A stretch of 64,000 bases of DNA from Shinella zoogloeoides (lineage in GTDB: Bacteria; Pseudomonadota; Alphaproteobacteria; Rhizobiales; Rhizobiaceae). Below the pieces are notes generated by a model that did not search any database, was not told the DNA's origin, and worked only from the letters and a program-made list of their open reading frames with translations. Within the stretch, counting starts at the first letter, position 1. Each line of letters begins with the position of its first letter. The translations under genes and the position numbers were made by a program. Below are positions 42,319 to 52,926 of the stretch, one piece after another. The stretch lies in NCBI RefSeq assembly GCF_033705735.1, contig NZ_CP131131.1, positions 1,364,001-1,428,000 of the forward strand, in the 5' to 3' direction.

Positions 42319-43965
42319 TCAACCGCGCAGGAAATCGGCAGCGCGTTCCCCGATCATGATGCAGACGGAATTCGGGTTGCCCGAAATCAGCGTCGGCATG
42401 ACCGAGGCGTCTGCAACGCGAAGTCCCTCGATGCCATGCACGCGCAGCTCCGGGTCCACCACGGCCATGTCGTCGCGGCCCATCCGGCACGTTCCGGCGG
42501 GATGGAGGGCGGCATGGGCATCCTTGACGCAGAAGGCGCGGATTTCTTCGCGCGTGCGAAGCGACGGCCCCGGCGTGTGGCGCGCCTCCACGAATTTCGC
42601 GATGGCGGGCTGCGCCATGATGTCGAGCGCCGCCATCGCGCCGTCCGTTATCGCGTCGAGATCGTAAGGGTCGGAAAAATAGCGGGGCGCCACGCGCGGG
42701 TTCGCGGTGGGGTCCGCGCTGAGAAGCGTGACCTCGCCTCTCGAACGCGGCCGGATCTGCCCGAGATTGACCGTGCAGCCATTGCCGCCGGGCACCGCAT
42801 CGACGCCCTCCTCGATGCCGGCGCCAACGACCATGAAATACTGGATATCGGGCGTCGCCTCGTTCCTGTCGCCCCACCAGAAGGCGCCGCCCTCGATGAG
42901 ATTGGACGAGGCGGGGCCATTGCGAAAGAGCGCGTAGTTGAGACCCGCGGCAGCCTTCCAGTGCAGCTTCTTGTACTTGTCGTAGCTGTGCGGGCCGTTG
43001 AGCTGGTAGACCAGCGAAATCTCGATATGGTCCTGCAGATTCTGTCCGACACCCGGCAGGTCGGCATGGACCTCGATCCCGTGCCGCCGCATGGCTTCCG
43101 CCGGACCGATGCCCGAGAGCATGAGGAGCTTTGGCGTAGCAATCGCACCGGTGGAGACGATCACCTCCCGGTCGGCGCGGTAGACGACCTTGCGCTTGCC
43201 TTTGACACACTCGACGCCGACAGCCCGCCCCTTTTCGATCAGCACGCGGGTGACCGCGGTGCCCGTCTCGACACGCAGGTTGGGCCGCCCTCGCGCCGGG
43301 TTGAGATAGGCGACGGCGGCGGAGCTGCGGCGACCGTTGCGCGCCGTGATCTGATAAAGGCCGCACCCGGCGGGATCACCCGAGTTGAAGTCCGGATTGT
43401 AGGGCAGGCCCGCCTGCTGGCAGGCCTGCAGCCAGGCGCGGGTCAACGGGTGGATATAGTCGATATCCGAAACCCCGAGCGGCCCACCGACGCCATGGGC
43501 TTCGTTGCAGAAGCGGTTGTTGTCCTCCGCACGCTTGAAGAAGGGCAGCACGTCGCCGTAACCCCAGCCTTCCGCGCCGAGGTCGACCCATCGCTCGTAG
43601 TCGGCGGGCACGCCGCGGATATAGATCATCGCGTTGACGGAGCTGCCGCCGCCGAGCACCCGTGCCTGCACCATGGTCGGCGTCTCTTCACGCTCCTGCT
43701 CGGGCATCGGCTCCCAGGGAATGCGCTTCAGGAGATCGCCCTGCGCGGTCTTGTAGTAGGCACCGGGAATGTGAATGTAGGGGCTGAGGTCGCGCGGCCC
43801 CTCCTCGATCAGGAGAACGCGGACGGCGGGGTCCTCCGAAAGGCGCGAGGCGACGACGCAGCCGGTCGAGCCGCCGCCGACGACGATATAGTCGAACATA
43901 TCGATCCCGGCCGAGGCGCGCGGGAAAATGCCGTGGCGCGCCGATCCCATGTCCCGAACGTCCAT
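42319..43965 (-). CDS. GMC-family FAD-dependent oxidoreductase (choline-dehydrogenase-like)
   Basis: This 548 aa enzyme has FAD motif YIVVGGGSTGCVVASRLS at about residue 26, GARVLGGGSSVNAMIYIRG, TGAIATPKLLMLSGIG and the catalytic DAHAALHPAGTCRMG with SGNPNSVCIMIGERAA. The start at 43963-43965 directly abuts the upstream stop (TGA then ATG) and has GGGGG at good spacing, so it is preferred over an internal ATG at 43899 without a ribosome site. It likely oxidises a sugar or alcohol taken up by the ABC importer in the same run. Confidence 0.9.
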   Translation of the reverse strand: MDVRDMGSARHGIFPRASAGIDMFDYIVVGGGSTGCVVASRLSEDPAVRVLLIEEGPRDLSPYIHIPGAYYKTAQGDLLKRIPWEPMPEQEREETPTMVQARVLGGGSSVNAMIYIRGVPADYERWVDLGAEGWGYGDVLPFFKRAEDNNRFCNEAHGVGGPLGVSDIDYIHPLTRAWLQACQQAGLPYNPDFNSGDPAGCGLYQITARNGRRSSAAVAYLNPARGRPNLRVETGTAVTRVLIEKGRAVGVECVKGKRKVVYRADREVIVSTGAIATPKLLMLSGIGPAEAMRRHGIEVHADLPGVGQNLQDHIEISLVYQLNGPHSYDKYKKLHWKAAAGLNYALFRNGPASSNLIEGGAFWWGDRNEATPDIQYFMVVGAGIEEGVDAVPGGNGCTVNLGQIRPRSRGEVTLLSADPTANPRVAPRYFSDPYDLDAITDGAMAALDIMAQPAIAKFVEARHTPGPSLRTREEIRAFCVKDAHAALHPAGTCRMGRDDMAVVDPELRVHGIEGLRVADASVMPTLISGNPNSVCIMIGERAADFLRG

Positions 43966-45468
43966 TCAATGCCCCCTTGTTATGGCGGCGCCTGCCTTGA
44001 TGGCGAGCGCGGCGATGGTCAGCGCCGGGTTGACCGCGGCCGATGTCGGCAGCACGGATGCGTCCGTGACGTAGAGGTTCTCGACATCGTGGCTGCGGCA
44101 ATTGAGATCGACGACCGAGGTCTGCGGATCGGCGCCGAGGCGCGCGGTGCCGCACTGGTGCGACGTCGTCTTGCGGCCGAAGGTATGCGTCAGCACGATC
44201 GGGAAGCCGGCCTTGCGCATGACGGCCCGGGTTTTCCCGATCAGCGCCTCGTGCGCGCGCATGTTAGAGCGTATCCAGTGCATGACGATGCGGCCGTCGC
44301 GCACCATCACCCGGCTTTCCGGATTGGGGAGGTCCTCGCTCGTCAGGAACCAGCCGTAAGCGTAGCGCGCCATGAGCTTGGCGAACCACGCCGGCGCGGG
44401 CATCGGCAGATTGGCCTTCAGGATGTTGCCGGTGATGTGCCCGAGGAGCTGGACGTTACCGAGCGGGAAGCCGTATTCGTTGTCGGCGTTGTAGAAATCG
44501 TTGAATGCGATGGTCTTCTGGTAGACGCAGCTATTGGCGGCGAAGGGATCGATCGCCAGCATCGCCGTCGTGTTGTGGTTCATGAAGTTGCGGCCGAGCT
44601 GATCCGAACTGTTGCCGAGACCGGCCGGATGCGCCTTGTTCGCCGATCGCAGGAGCAGGGCGGCGGACTGAACCGCGCCCGCAGCAACGGCGAAGCGATC
44701 CGCCGAGATGCGATGCTCGGTCGCATCCTTCCGGTAGACGGCGGCGATGACACGCCGCCCCGCCGCGTCGGTCTCAAGACGGACGACGTCGGCCCCGGTC
44801 ACCAGGCTGACATTCGGATGGGCAAGGGCGCTGGCAAGCGGCCCCACTTCCGCGTCGATCTTGCCCTTCCCCGTGTTCGGGAAAGCATCCCATCCCGTCG
44901 CAGCCCGCTTCAGCCAGGCCTCGATATCGATCGACAGCGGCAGGGAGGCGGGATGGACGCCCGCCTTTTCCAATCGGCGGCGGACGGCGGCCATCGCCGG
45001 TTCGTCCGGGACCGGCGGATAGCCATAGGGCTTCTCGTGCGGCGGTTCCGTCGGATCGCCCGCGACGGAACCACGCACCCGGAAAATCTCCTCGGCCGCA
45101 TCGTACCAGGGCGAAAGCTCCTCATATGACAGAGGCCAGCCGGGCGACGCACCGTCCATGTGGCAGCGCGCGGCGAAATCCTCACGGCGATAGCGGTACA
45201 TGACCGCGCCGAAGAACTTCGAATTGCCGCCGACATAGTAGTAGTTGCCCGGCAGGAAACTTTTCCCGTCGGTGCCCAGCCATTCCTCGGAAGAGCGATA
45301 GACCCCCTTCTGGAAGATGGCGACATCGTCGCGCGCGTTGGGCGTGTCCGTCAGATGCGTTCCCCGTTCGAGAATGACGATCTTGAGGCCCGAAGGCGCG
45401 AGGCTGTGCGCCAGGGAAGCTCCGCCGATGCCGGAGCCGATGATGACGATGTCTGCCGTCCCGGTCAT
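43966..45468 (-). CDS. GMC-family oxidoreductase (gluconate/cholesterol-oxidase-like branch)
   Basis: The 500 aa flavoenzyme begins with DIVIIGSGIGGASLAHSLA (FAD motif) and has GNYYYVGGNSKFFGAVMYRYR, AGAVQSAALLLRSAN, SHQCGTARLGADPQTS with the catalytic His and AAVNPALTIAALAIKAG. It belongs to a different GMC branch from its neighbour, so the pair is not a recent tandem duplication. It lies 9 bases after the ABC ATPase gene and is fused end-to-start with the next GMC gene. Confidence 0.88.
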   Translation of the reverse strand: MTGTADIVIIGSGIGGASLAHSLAPSGLKIVILERGTHLTDTPNARDDVAIFQKGVYRSSEEWLGTDGKSFLPGNYYYVGGNSKFFGAVMYRYRREDFAARCHMDGASPGWPLSYEELSPWYDAAEEIFRVRGSVAGDPTEPPHEKPYGYPPVPDEPAMAAVRRRLEKAGVHPASLPLSIDIEAWLKRAATGWDAFPNTGKGKIDAEVGPLASALAHPNVSLVTGADVVRLETDAAGRRVIAAVYRKDATEHRISADRFAVAAGAVQSAALLLRSANKAHPAGLGNSSDQLGRNFMNHNTTAMLAIDPFAANSCVYQKTIAFNDFYNADNEYGFPLGNVQLLGHITGNILKANLPMPAPAWFAKLMARYAYGWFLTSEDLPNPESRVMVRDGRIVMHWIRSNMRAHEALIGKTRAVMRKAGFPIVLTHTFGRKTTSHQCGTARLGADPQTSVVDLNCRSHDVENLYVTDASVLPTSAAVNPALTIAALAIKAGAAITRGH

Positions 45469-45477
45469 GGAAGTTTC

Positions 45478-46575
<1,098 letters not shown>

Positions 46576-46579
46576 GGGC

Positions 46580-47455
46580 TCAGCCTTTCACGGCGCCGGC
46601 CGTCAGCCCGCGGACGAAATAGCGGCCCGCGACGATATAGACGACCAGGGTTGGGATGGCGGCGATCATGGCAGCGGCCATGTCGACGTTGTATTGCTTG
46701 CGACCGGTGGTGACGTTGACGATGTTGTTGAGCGCCACCGTGATGGGGCTGCTGGAGCCCGAGGTGAACGAGACACCGAAGAGGAAATCGTTCCAGATCT
46801 GCGTGAACTGCCAGATGCAGGACACGACGATGATCGGGATCGAGGTCGGCAGGATGACGCTCCAGAAGATGCGGAAGAAGCCCGCACCGTCGACCATCGC
46901 CGCCTTGGTCAGCTCGTCCGGCAGCGACACGAAGTAATTGCGGAAGAACAGCGTCGTGAAGCAGATGCCGTAGGAGGCATGCACGGCGACAAGGCCGGGA
47001 ATGGAGCCGGCGAGCCCCAGAAGGCCGAGCGTGCGGGCCATGGGAATGAGGATCGCCTGGTAGGGCAGGAAGCAGCCGAACAGCAGCAGGCCGAAGACGA
47101 AGTTCGCGCCGGGGAACTTCCATTTCGTGAGGATGTATCCGTTGATCGCCCCGACGCCGGTCGACAGCGCCACCGCCGGGATCACCATCAGCAGCGAGTT
47201 GACGAAATAGGGTTTCAGACCCGTGCACTCGGTGCCGATGCAGGCTTCGGACCATGCCGCCCGCCAGGCATCGAGCGTGATGGCCTTCGGCAGGCCGATG
47301 AAGGAGCCGCCATAGATCTCGTCGAGCGGCTTCAGCGACGTCACGACCATGACCCAGAGCGGCATCAGGTAGACGAGCGCGACGACGAACAGGCAGCCGT
47401 AGACGACGAGGCGGCCGAGCCGGACCTTGCCGGAGCGGGAGAGGACGTCAGTCAT
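46580..47455 (-). CDS. CUT1-type ABC permease (MalG-like)
   Basis: The 291 aa permease has six hydrophobic segments and the EAA loop LPDELTKAAMVDGAGFFRIFWSV. A cysteine-bearing periplasmic loop (ACIGTECTG) before the second helix is characteristic of a glucose/mannose-type GtsC-like subgroup. It overlaps the partner permease gene by 8 bases and the ATPase follows 4 bases later. Confidence 0.92.
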   Translation of the reverse strand: MTDVLSRSGKVRLGRLVVYGCLFVVALVYLMPLWVMVVTSLKPLDEIYGGSFIGLPKAITLDAWRAAWSEACIGTECTGLKPYFVNSLLMVIPAVALSTGVGAINGYILTKWKFPGANFVFGLLLFGCFLPYQAILIPMARTLGLLGLAGSIPGLVAVHASYGICFTTLFFRNYFVSLPDELTKAAMVDGAGFFRIFWSVILPTSIPIIVVSCIWQFTQIWNDFLFGVSFTSGSSSPITVALNNIVNVTTGRKQYNVDMAAAMIAAIPTLVVYIVAGRYFVRGLTAGAVKG

Positions 47456-48341
47456 TGTTCTCGCTCCTCAGTTCGGAATAGAGATAGGGAACGATGATGG
47501 CCGCGACGGTCATGAGCATCATGACGGCGCTCGCCGCGCCGACGCCCATCTGGTTGCGTCGGAAGGTGGCGGAGAACATGAAGGTAGAGGGCAGTTCGGT
47601 CGCCGTGCCCGGCCCGCCATTGGTCAGGGCCAGCACCAGGTCGAAGCTCTTGATGGCGATGTAGCTGAGGAGGACGACGACGCTCAGCATGGCGGGGCGC
47701 AGCATGGGGATGATGATCTGCCGGTAGATCAGCGGCAGCGAGGCGCCCTCGATCTGCGCCGCCTTGATGACGGAATTGTCGATACCGCGCAGGCCCGCAA
47801 GGAAGATCGCCATGGCGAAGCCCGAGGACTGCCAGACGCCGGCCACCACGACGGTATAGATCGCCATGTCGGGATTGGTGATCCAGTCGAAGCGGAAATC
47901 CGTCCAGCCGAGATCGTTGACGACCTTCTGGATGCCGAGGCCGGGATTCATGATCCATTTCCACGCCGTTCCCGTCACGATGAAGGAGAGCGCCATCGGA
48001 TAGAGATAGATCGCGCGCAGCGCGCCCTCGGCCCGGATATTCTGGTCGAGAAGGATCGCCATCAGCAATCCGAGGCCGGTGGAGAGCGCCAGGAAGAGCG
48101 CCGAGAAGATGAAGAGGTTGGCGACGGCGGTGTGCCAGCGGGGCGTCGCCCAGAGGCGGACATATTGCTCGAGGCCCACGAAATCATAGGTCGGCACGAA
48201 TTTCGACGAGGTCACGGAAATCACGCCCGTCCACAGGATGAACAGGTAGACCGTGACGATGACGACGAGCAGGCTGGGAGCGACGACAAGGCGCGGTAGC
48301 CAGCCTGCCAATCGCGAGGACATGCGCGTAGAGGCGCTCAT
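47448..48341 (-). CDS. CUT1-type ABC permease (MalF-like)
   Basis: The 297 aa permease has six hydrophobic segments and an EAA loop (NSVIKAAQIEGASLPLIYRQI). It pairs with the 291 aa permease in the inner membrane. It follows the binding-protein gene after 66 bases that contain a stem-loop. Confidence 0.92.
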   Translation of the reverse strand: MSASTRMSSRLAGWLPRLVVAPSLLVVIVTVYLFILWTGVISVTSSKFVPTYDFVGLEQYVRLWATPRWHTAVANLFIFSALFLALSTGLGLLMAILLDQNIRAEGALRAIYLYPMALSFIVTGTAWKWIMNPGLGIQKVVNDLGWTDFRFDWITNPDMAIYTVVVAGVWQSSGFAMAIFLAGLRGIDNSVIKAAQIEGASLPLIYRQIIIPMLRPAMLSVVVLLSYIAIKSFDLVLALTNGGPGTATELPSTFMFSATFRRNQMGVGAASAVMMLMTVAAIIVPYLYSELRSENND

Positions 48342-48367
48342 GGGTCAGCTCCGATGGCGGGTATTGC

Positions 48368-48393
48368 GGAGGAGCCGGCGGGCCGACTCCTCC
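48368..48393 (-). other. Intercistronic stem-loop after the binding-protein gene
   Basis: GGAGGAG pairs with CTCCTCC (7 bp), with further inner pairing CGGC/GCCG after a mismatch. It sits 15 bases after the binding-protein stop, the same place as in the other ABC operons of the window. Confidence 0.5.
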
Positions 48394-48407
48394 TGACGGC
48401 GGTGGGA

Positions 48408-49655
48408 TCAGCGGGCGTTGTCGATGCCGGAGACCAGCATCTTCACCGCGTCCTCCGAGCTCATCTTGCCGACGAAGAACTGGGCGGCGACATCGCTGAA
48501 GACGGAAGCGAATTCCGGCTTGGCGGCAAAGCCATGCGTCATCGCGCCCTGCATACTGCCCTTCTCGACGGCTTCCGCGCGCTCCTTGAAGCCGAGCTTG
48601 GCGCAATCGTCGAAATCGTCGACCGAAACGTCGCTGCGCGCCGGGATCGAGCCCTTGATGAGATTGAAGTCCTTCTGGACCTTGGGGTCCATGATGGTCT
48701 CGGCAAGCGCGGCCTGCGCCTGCTGTACGGCCTCGTCCTTCACGATGAACATGCCGAAGCTGTCGATGAGATACTGGAAGGAAGTCACCTTGCCGGGCGT
48801 CGCGAAGCAGTAGAAGTCCTGATTGGGCTTCAGGCCCTTGGCGAGGAATTCGCCCTTGGCCCAGTCACCCATGAACTGCATGGCCGCCTCGCCGTTGATG
48901 ACCATGCCGGTGGCCACGGCCCAGTCGCGGCCGACGAAATTGTCGTCCACGAGGCCGCGGACCTCGCGCAGCGCGTCGAACACCTTGACCATCTCCGGGC
49001 TTCCGAGCGCTTCGGGATCGAGGTCGATCGCCGTCTTCTGGTAGAATTCCGGCCCGTTGATGTCGGACAGCAGCGCGTCGAAGATGATGCCGATCTGCCA
49101 CGGCTCATCACCCATCGCGATCGGGACGATGCCCTTCTCTTTCAGCTTCTTGCCGGTCTCGATCAGCTCGCTCCAGCTCTTCGGTACCGCAACGCCCGCA
49201 TCGTCGAAGAGCTTCTTGTTGGCCCAGACCCAGTTCTGGCGATGCATGTTGATGGGCGCGGCGATGAAAGCATCGCCCGAGGTCACGAAAGGCAGGAGCT
49301 GCGGGGCGAGCGCCGCGCGCCAGCCGCCTGCGGTGGCGAGGTCGTTGAGGTCGCGCACCACGCCCTGCTCGGCCCATTGCACGCCCTCCCAGCCGAGGAA
49401 CTGCATGGCGCCCGGCGGGTCGCCCGCCGTCAGGCGCGCACGCAGCGCCTGCTGCGCATTGGCGCCGCTCATGCCGCCGACCGCCGAATCCTTCCACTGG
49501 AAGCCCTTGGCCTCGAGATCCTTGCGGATGACGTTGAGCGCATCCACCTCGCTCTGCGAAACCCAGTGGTGCAGAACTTCGATCTGGCCTTCCGCCTTTG
49601 CGGCGATGGGCATGAGCATGGTCGCCGCAAGCGCTGTGGCGATAAACTTGGACAT
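48408..49655 (-). CDS. Extracellular sugar-binding protein of CUT1 importer
   Basis: The 415 aa protein has a signal peptide (MSKFIATALAATMLMPIAAKA) and a family-1 solute-binding fold: IEVLHHWVSQSEVDALNVI, NAQQALRARLTAGDPPGAMQF, NGEAAMQFMGDWAKGEF, FYCFATPGK. This resembles glucose/mannose-type binding proteins. The start at 49653-49655 follows GAGAGGATG. It is the third gene of the run, 59 bases after the HisD-family gene. Confidence 0.92.
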   Translation of the reverse strand: MSKFIATALAATMLMPIAAKAEGQIEVLHHWVSQSEVDALNVIRKDLEAKGFQWKDSAVGGMSGANAQQALRARLTAGDPPGAMQFLGWEGVQWAEQGVVRDLNDLATAGGWRAALAPQLLPFVTSGDAFIAAPINMHRQNWVWANKKLFDDAGVAVPKSWSELIETGKKLKEKGIVPIAMGDEPWQIGIIFDALLSDINGPEFYQKTAIDLDPEALGSPEMVKVFDALREVRGLVDDNFVGRDWAVATGMVINGEAAMQFMGDWAKGEFLAKGLKPNQDFYCFATPGKVTSFQYLIDSFGMFIVKDEAVQQAQAALAETIMDPKVQKDFNLIKGSIPARSDVSVDDFDDCAKLGFKERAEAVEKGSMQGAMTHGFAAKPEFASVFSDVAAQFFVGKMSSEDAVKMLVSGIDNAR

Positions 49656-49714
49656 GGTTTCATCCTCTCTGGTTGGTTTGATCGCGGCCCCTGGCGGGCT
49701 CTTGTGCGTGTCGG

Positions 49715-51028
49715 TTAATTGGGCTCGACCGGCATGGCGTATCCGACGTTCTTCCCGCCGTAGCGGCGTACGCGGATGTTGGCCTGCTCGGCATGGCCGG
49801 AAAAACCTTCCATCAGGCAGAGCCGCGAGCTGTAGGCGCCGATCATGGCGGAGGCTTCGTCGGTCAGGATCTTCTGGTAGGTGCAGGTCTTGAGGAACTT
49901 GCCGACCCACAGGCCCCCGGTGTAGCGGGCCGCCTTGTTGGTCGGCAGGGTGTGATTGGTGCCGATCACCTTGTCGCCGAAGGCGACATTGGTGCGTGCA
50001 CCGAGGAACAGCGCGCCGTAGTTCCTCATGTTGTCGAGGAAGTAGTCCGGATCGCGCGTCATGACCTGGACGTGCTCGGAGGCGACGCGGTCGGCCTCGG
50101 CCAGCATCTCCTCGATCGTGTCGCACAGGATAATCTCGCCGCAATCTTCCCAGGCCCTGCCGGCGACGGCCGCCGTCGGCAGTATCTTCAGGAGGCGCTC
50201 GATCTCGGCGAGCGTATCGCGCGCCAGCTTTTCCGAATTGGTGATGAGGACGGCCGGCGAGTTGACGCCGTGCTCGGCCTGGCCGAGGAGGTCCGTCGCG
50301 ACAAGCTCGCCGTCGACGCTGTCGTCCGCGATGACCAGCGTTTCCGTCGGGCCGGCGAAGAGGTCGATACCGACGCGGCCGAAAAGAAGGCGCTTGGCTT
50401 CCGCCACATAGGCGTTGCCGGGCCCGGCAAGCATGTCGACCGGCGCGATCGTCTCGGTGCCGTAGGCCATGGCGGCGATCGCCTGCACGCCGCCGAGGCA
50501 ATAGATCTCGTCCGCACCGGCAAGGGCCTGAGCCGCGACGATCTTCTCGGCGATCTTCCCCTGGAAGGGCGGGGCGCAGGTGATGACGCGCTCGCAGCCG
50601 GCGACGCGCGCCGTCAGCACGGTCATATGAGCGGAGGCGAGCAGCGGATATTTGCCGCCGGGCACGTAGCAGCCGACATTCTGGACCGGAACATTCCGGT
50701 GGCCGAGGATCACGCCCGGCAGGGTCTCGACCTCGATGTCCTTCAGCGCCGCCCTCTGGGCTTCGGCGAAGCGGCGGATCTGATCCTGCGCGAAGTCGAG
50801 GTCGGCGCGTTCCTGCACCGTCAAGGCATCGATGCAGGCGGCGATCTCCTCTCTGGTCAGGCGATAGGAGTCGCGGTCGAACCCGTCGAAGCGGACGGAG
50901 AGTTCGCGAACCGCCTTGTCCCCGCCGTCCCTGACTTTGGCGAGAAGCGCCTCGACCGCCGTGGTGACCGCACTGTCGGCGCCGCCGTCCTGGGTGATGG
51001 CCTTGGCTGTTTTGATGTGCCGGATCAT
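49715..51028 (-). CDS. Histidinol-dehydrogenase-family protein (catabolic paralogue)
   Basis: This 437 aa protein has every residue of the HisD zinc and catalytic set at the expected spacing: Gln250 and His253 (LLGQAEHG), Glu318-His319 (ASEHV), Asp352 (FGDK), His359 (TNHTLPT) and His412 (FSGHAEQ). HisD makes histidine; but no other his gene is here, and the gene lies in a sugar-transport operon. Paralogues of this kind oxidise other diols, for example 2,3-dihydroxypropane-1-sulfonate (HpsN). A role as an NAD-dependent polyol or sulfo-polyol dehydrogenase is more likely than histidine synthesis. Whether it can replace HisD is unknown. Confidence 0.87.
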   Translation of the reverse strand: MIRHIKTAKAITQDGGADSAVTTAVEALLAKVRDGGDKAVRELSVRFDGFDRDSYRLTREEIAACIDALTVQERADLDFAQDQIRRFAEAQRAALKDIEVETLPGVILGHRNVPVQNVGCYVPGGKYPLLASAHMTVLTARVAGCERVITCAPPFQGKIAEKIVAAQALAGADEIYCLGGVQAIAAMAYGTETIAPVDMLAGPGNAYVAEAKRLLFGRVGIDLFAGPTETLVIADDSVDGELVATDLLGQAEHGVNSPAVLITNSEKLARDTLAEIERLLKILPTAAVAGRAWEDCGEIILCDTIEEMLAEADRVASEHVQVMTRDPDYFLDNMRNYGALFLGARTNVAFGDKVIGTNHTLPTNKAARYTGGLWVGKFLKTCTYQKILTDEASAMIGAYSSRLCLMEGFSGHAEQANIRVRRYGGKNVGYAMPVEPN

Positions 51029-51123
51029 GACAAAGTCTCTTCGTTCACGGTCGCCGGTGGCGCCGCGTCATCCATGGTCTTGGGAGGGAAACGAGGGAGG
51101 CAGCGCCTCCCCCGAGGTTTCGA

Positions 51124-52926
51124 TCAGAGGTGCTGTTCGCGGGCGCGCATCTCGGCGTAGGCCGCCTGCTCCTTCTCGTAGTAAGCCGGCGACGGGAAGT
51201 CCCACCAGCCGGTGGCGAACGGACCGGCGGCGTCACGCGAGACAATGACCTCGACGAGGGCCGGGCCGCCGCATTCGAGCGCCGCCTTCAGGGTGCTCTC
51301 GAGATCCTCGTCCTTCTCGACCTTCCAGGCCTGAAGCCCGAAGGCCTTGGCGGAAGCGGCGATATCGGCCGAATAGGGCGCACCGTTGCCGGCGTGATGG
51401 TTGAACTCGGAGGCGATATGGCGGCCCATGAACTTGCGCATGCCGCCACGGATCGACATGTAGCCCTGGTTGTTCAGCACCAGGAAGACGACATTGATGC
51501 CATTCATGACCGCCGTACCCATCTCGGGCAGCGACATCATGAAGTCGCCGTCGCCGACGATGGCCACGACCTGCCGGTCCGGGCAGGCGAGCTTGGCGCC
51601 CATAGCCGCCGGCACCGCCCAGCCCATCGGCGAATAGGAACCGGAGGTCAGGTGCGTGCGCGGCTCGTAGACCGGGAAGCTCTGCTTGACCGAGCCCTGC
51701 GTGTTGCCGGAACCGACGACGACGATGCCGTCGCGATCGAGCACCTTGCGCAGCGCCACCAGCGGACGCTGCGAGGTGAAGGGCGTCTCGCGGCTGTTCT
51801 CGCGCGGCTCGACCTGGGCGCGCCAATCGGCCTTGGCCTTCTGCACATCGGCGAGGAACGGCTCGCGGCGGGCGAGCATCTTCTGCGAGTCCGCGTCCGA
51901 AATCAGCGAGAGCAGCGCCTCCAGCGTCACCTTGGCGTCGGCGACGATGCCCACCTCGGTCTCGTAGTTCTTGCCGATCTCGCGCGGATCGAGGTCGATA
52001 TGGATCAGCTTGGCCGAGGGGATCGAGAAGGAGACGCCCTTGGCATAGGACGAGGCCGACCAGTCGGTGAAGCGGCAGCCGACCGAGACGACGACATCGG
52101 CCGAGGCGGTGATCTTGTTGCCGCAGGTCGTGCCGGTCTGGCCGACAGCGCCGATGAACAGCGCATGATCTTCCGAAATGGCGCCCTTGCCGTTCCAGGT
52201 GATCGAGACGGCGGCGCCAAGCTTTTCGGCAAGGCGCGTCAGTTCAGCCGAGGCGTTCGCCGTGATCGCGCCGCCGCCGGCGACAATGACCGGGCGCTCG
52301 GCGGCAAGAAGAACCTTCAGCGCCGCTTCGACGGCCTTCGGATCCGGATAGGCGACGCCGACCGGCAGGCGCTTGCCGAGCGGATGGATCGTGACATCCG
52401 CCGCCTCGACCTGGACGTCCATCGGGACTTCGACATGAACCGGACCGGGGCGGCCCGTCAGCAATTCGCTGAAGGCGCGATGCATGATGCTTGGGAGGAC
52501 CTGCACCGAATTGGCCTGCCAGGCGCGCTTGGTCACCTGCTCGGTGATGCGCGGGAAGGCGTTGTCCTGCTGGCGCTCCAGCTCCTGCATCGTGCCGTGG
52601 CCGTGCATGTAGGTCTGGGGCGAGCCGGAGACGTAGAAAAGCGAGGTGGAGTCGCAATAGGCCGTCGCAAGGCCGATGATGGTGTTGGCAGCGCCCGGAC
52701 CGACCGAGGTCGAGCAGGCCATGGGCTTGCCGGAGGCGCGGTAATAACCGTCGGCCATATGAACCGCGCTCTGTTCGTGCATCACCTGGATGAACGGGAT
52801 TTCCGAGCCTTCCTGCAGGAAGGCGTCGAACAGCGACCAGATGCCATGGCCCGGCACGCCCGCCACATATTCGACGCCGTATTCCTTCAACGCTTTCGCG
52901 ACGACTTGGCCACCTGTCAGTTTCAT
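51124..52926 (-). CDS. Thiamine-diphosphate-dependent enzyme (acetolactate-synthase-like)
   Basis: The 600 aa protein has the three-domain ThDP-enzyme layout: N-terminal PYR domain with Glu51 (MHEQSAVHMADGY), a central domain (RPVIVAGGGAI, IHIDLDPREIGKNY), and the C-terminal ThDP motif GDGDFMMSLPEMGTAVMNGINVVFLVLNN. It decarboxylates or ligates 2-keto acids. It does not show the sulfoacetaldehyde acetyltransferase N-terminus. First gene of the leftward run, start at 52924-52926. Its 2-keto-acid substrate may come from the HisD-family dehydrogenase product. Confidence 0.88.
   Translation of the reverse strand: MKLTGGQVVAKALKEYGVEYVAGVPGHGIWSLFDAFLQEGSEIPFIQVMHEQSAVHMADGYYRASGKPMACSTSVGPGAANTIIGLATAYCDSTSLFYVSGSPQTYMHGHGTMQELERQQDNAFPRITEQVTKRAWQANSVQVLPSIMHRAFSELLTGRPGPVHVEVPMDVQVEAADVTIHPLGKRLPVGVAYPDPKAVEAALKVLLAAERPVIVAGGGAITANASAELTRLAEKLGAAVSITWNGKGAISEDHALFIGAVGQTGTTCGNKITASADVVVSVGCRFTDWSASSYAKGVSFSIPSAKLIHIDLDPREIGKNYETEVGIVADAKVTLEALLSLISDADSQKMLARREPFLADVQKAKADWRAQVEPRENSRETPFTSQRPLVALRKVLDRDGIVVVGSGNTQGSVKQSFPVYEPRTHLTSGSYSPMGWAVPAAMGAKLACPDRQVVAIVGDGDFMMSLPEMGTAVMNGINVVFLVLNNQGYMSIRGGMRKFMGRHIASEFNHHAGNGAPYSADIAASAKAFGLQAWKVEKDEDLESTLKAALECGGPALVEVIVSRDAAGPFATGWWDFPSPAYYEKEQAAYAEMRAREQHL

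Noticed and set aside
42436..45129. Long rightward open frame of 897 codons across both GMC genes
   Set aside because: It is antisense to two genes with clear FAD and catalytic motifs; its translation is low-complexity (Arg, Gly, His, Asp rich) and typical of GC-rich codon shadows.
49715..51028. Annotation as the histidine-biosynthetic HisD
   Set aside because: Residues are conserved, but no other his gene is present and the gene lies in a sugar-transport operon; a catabolic paralogue is more likely.
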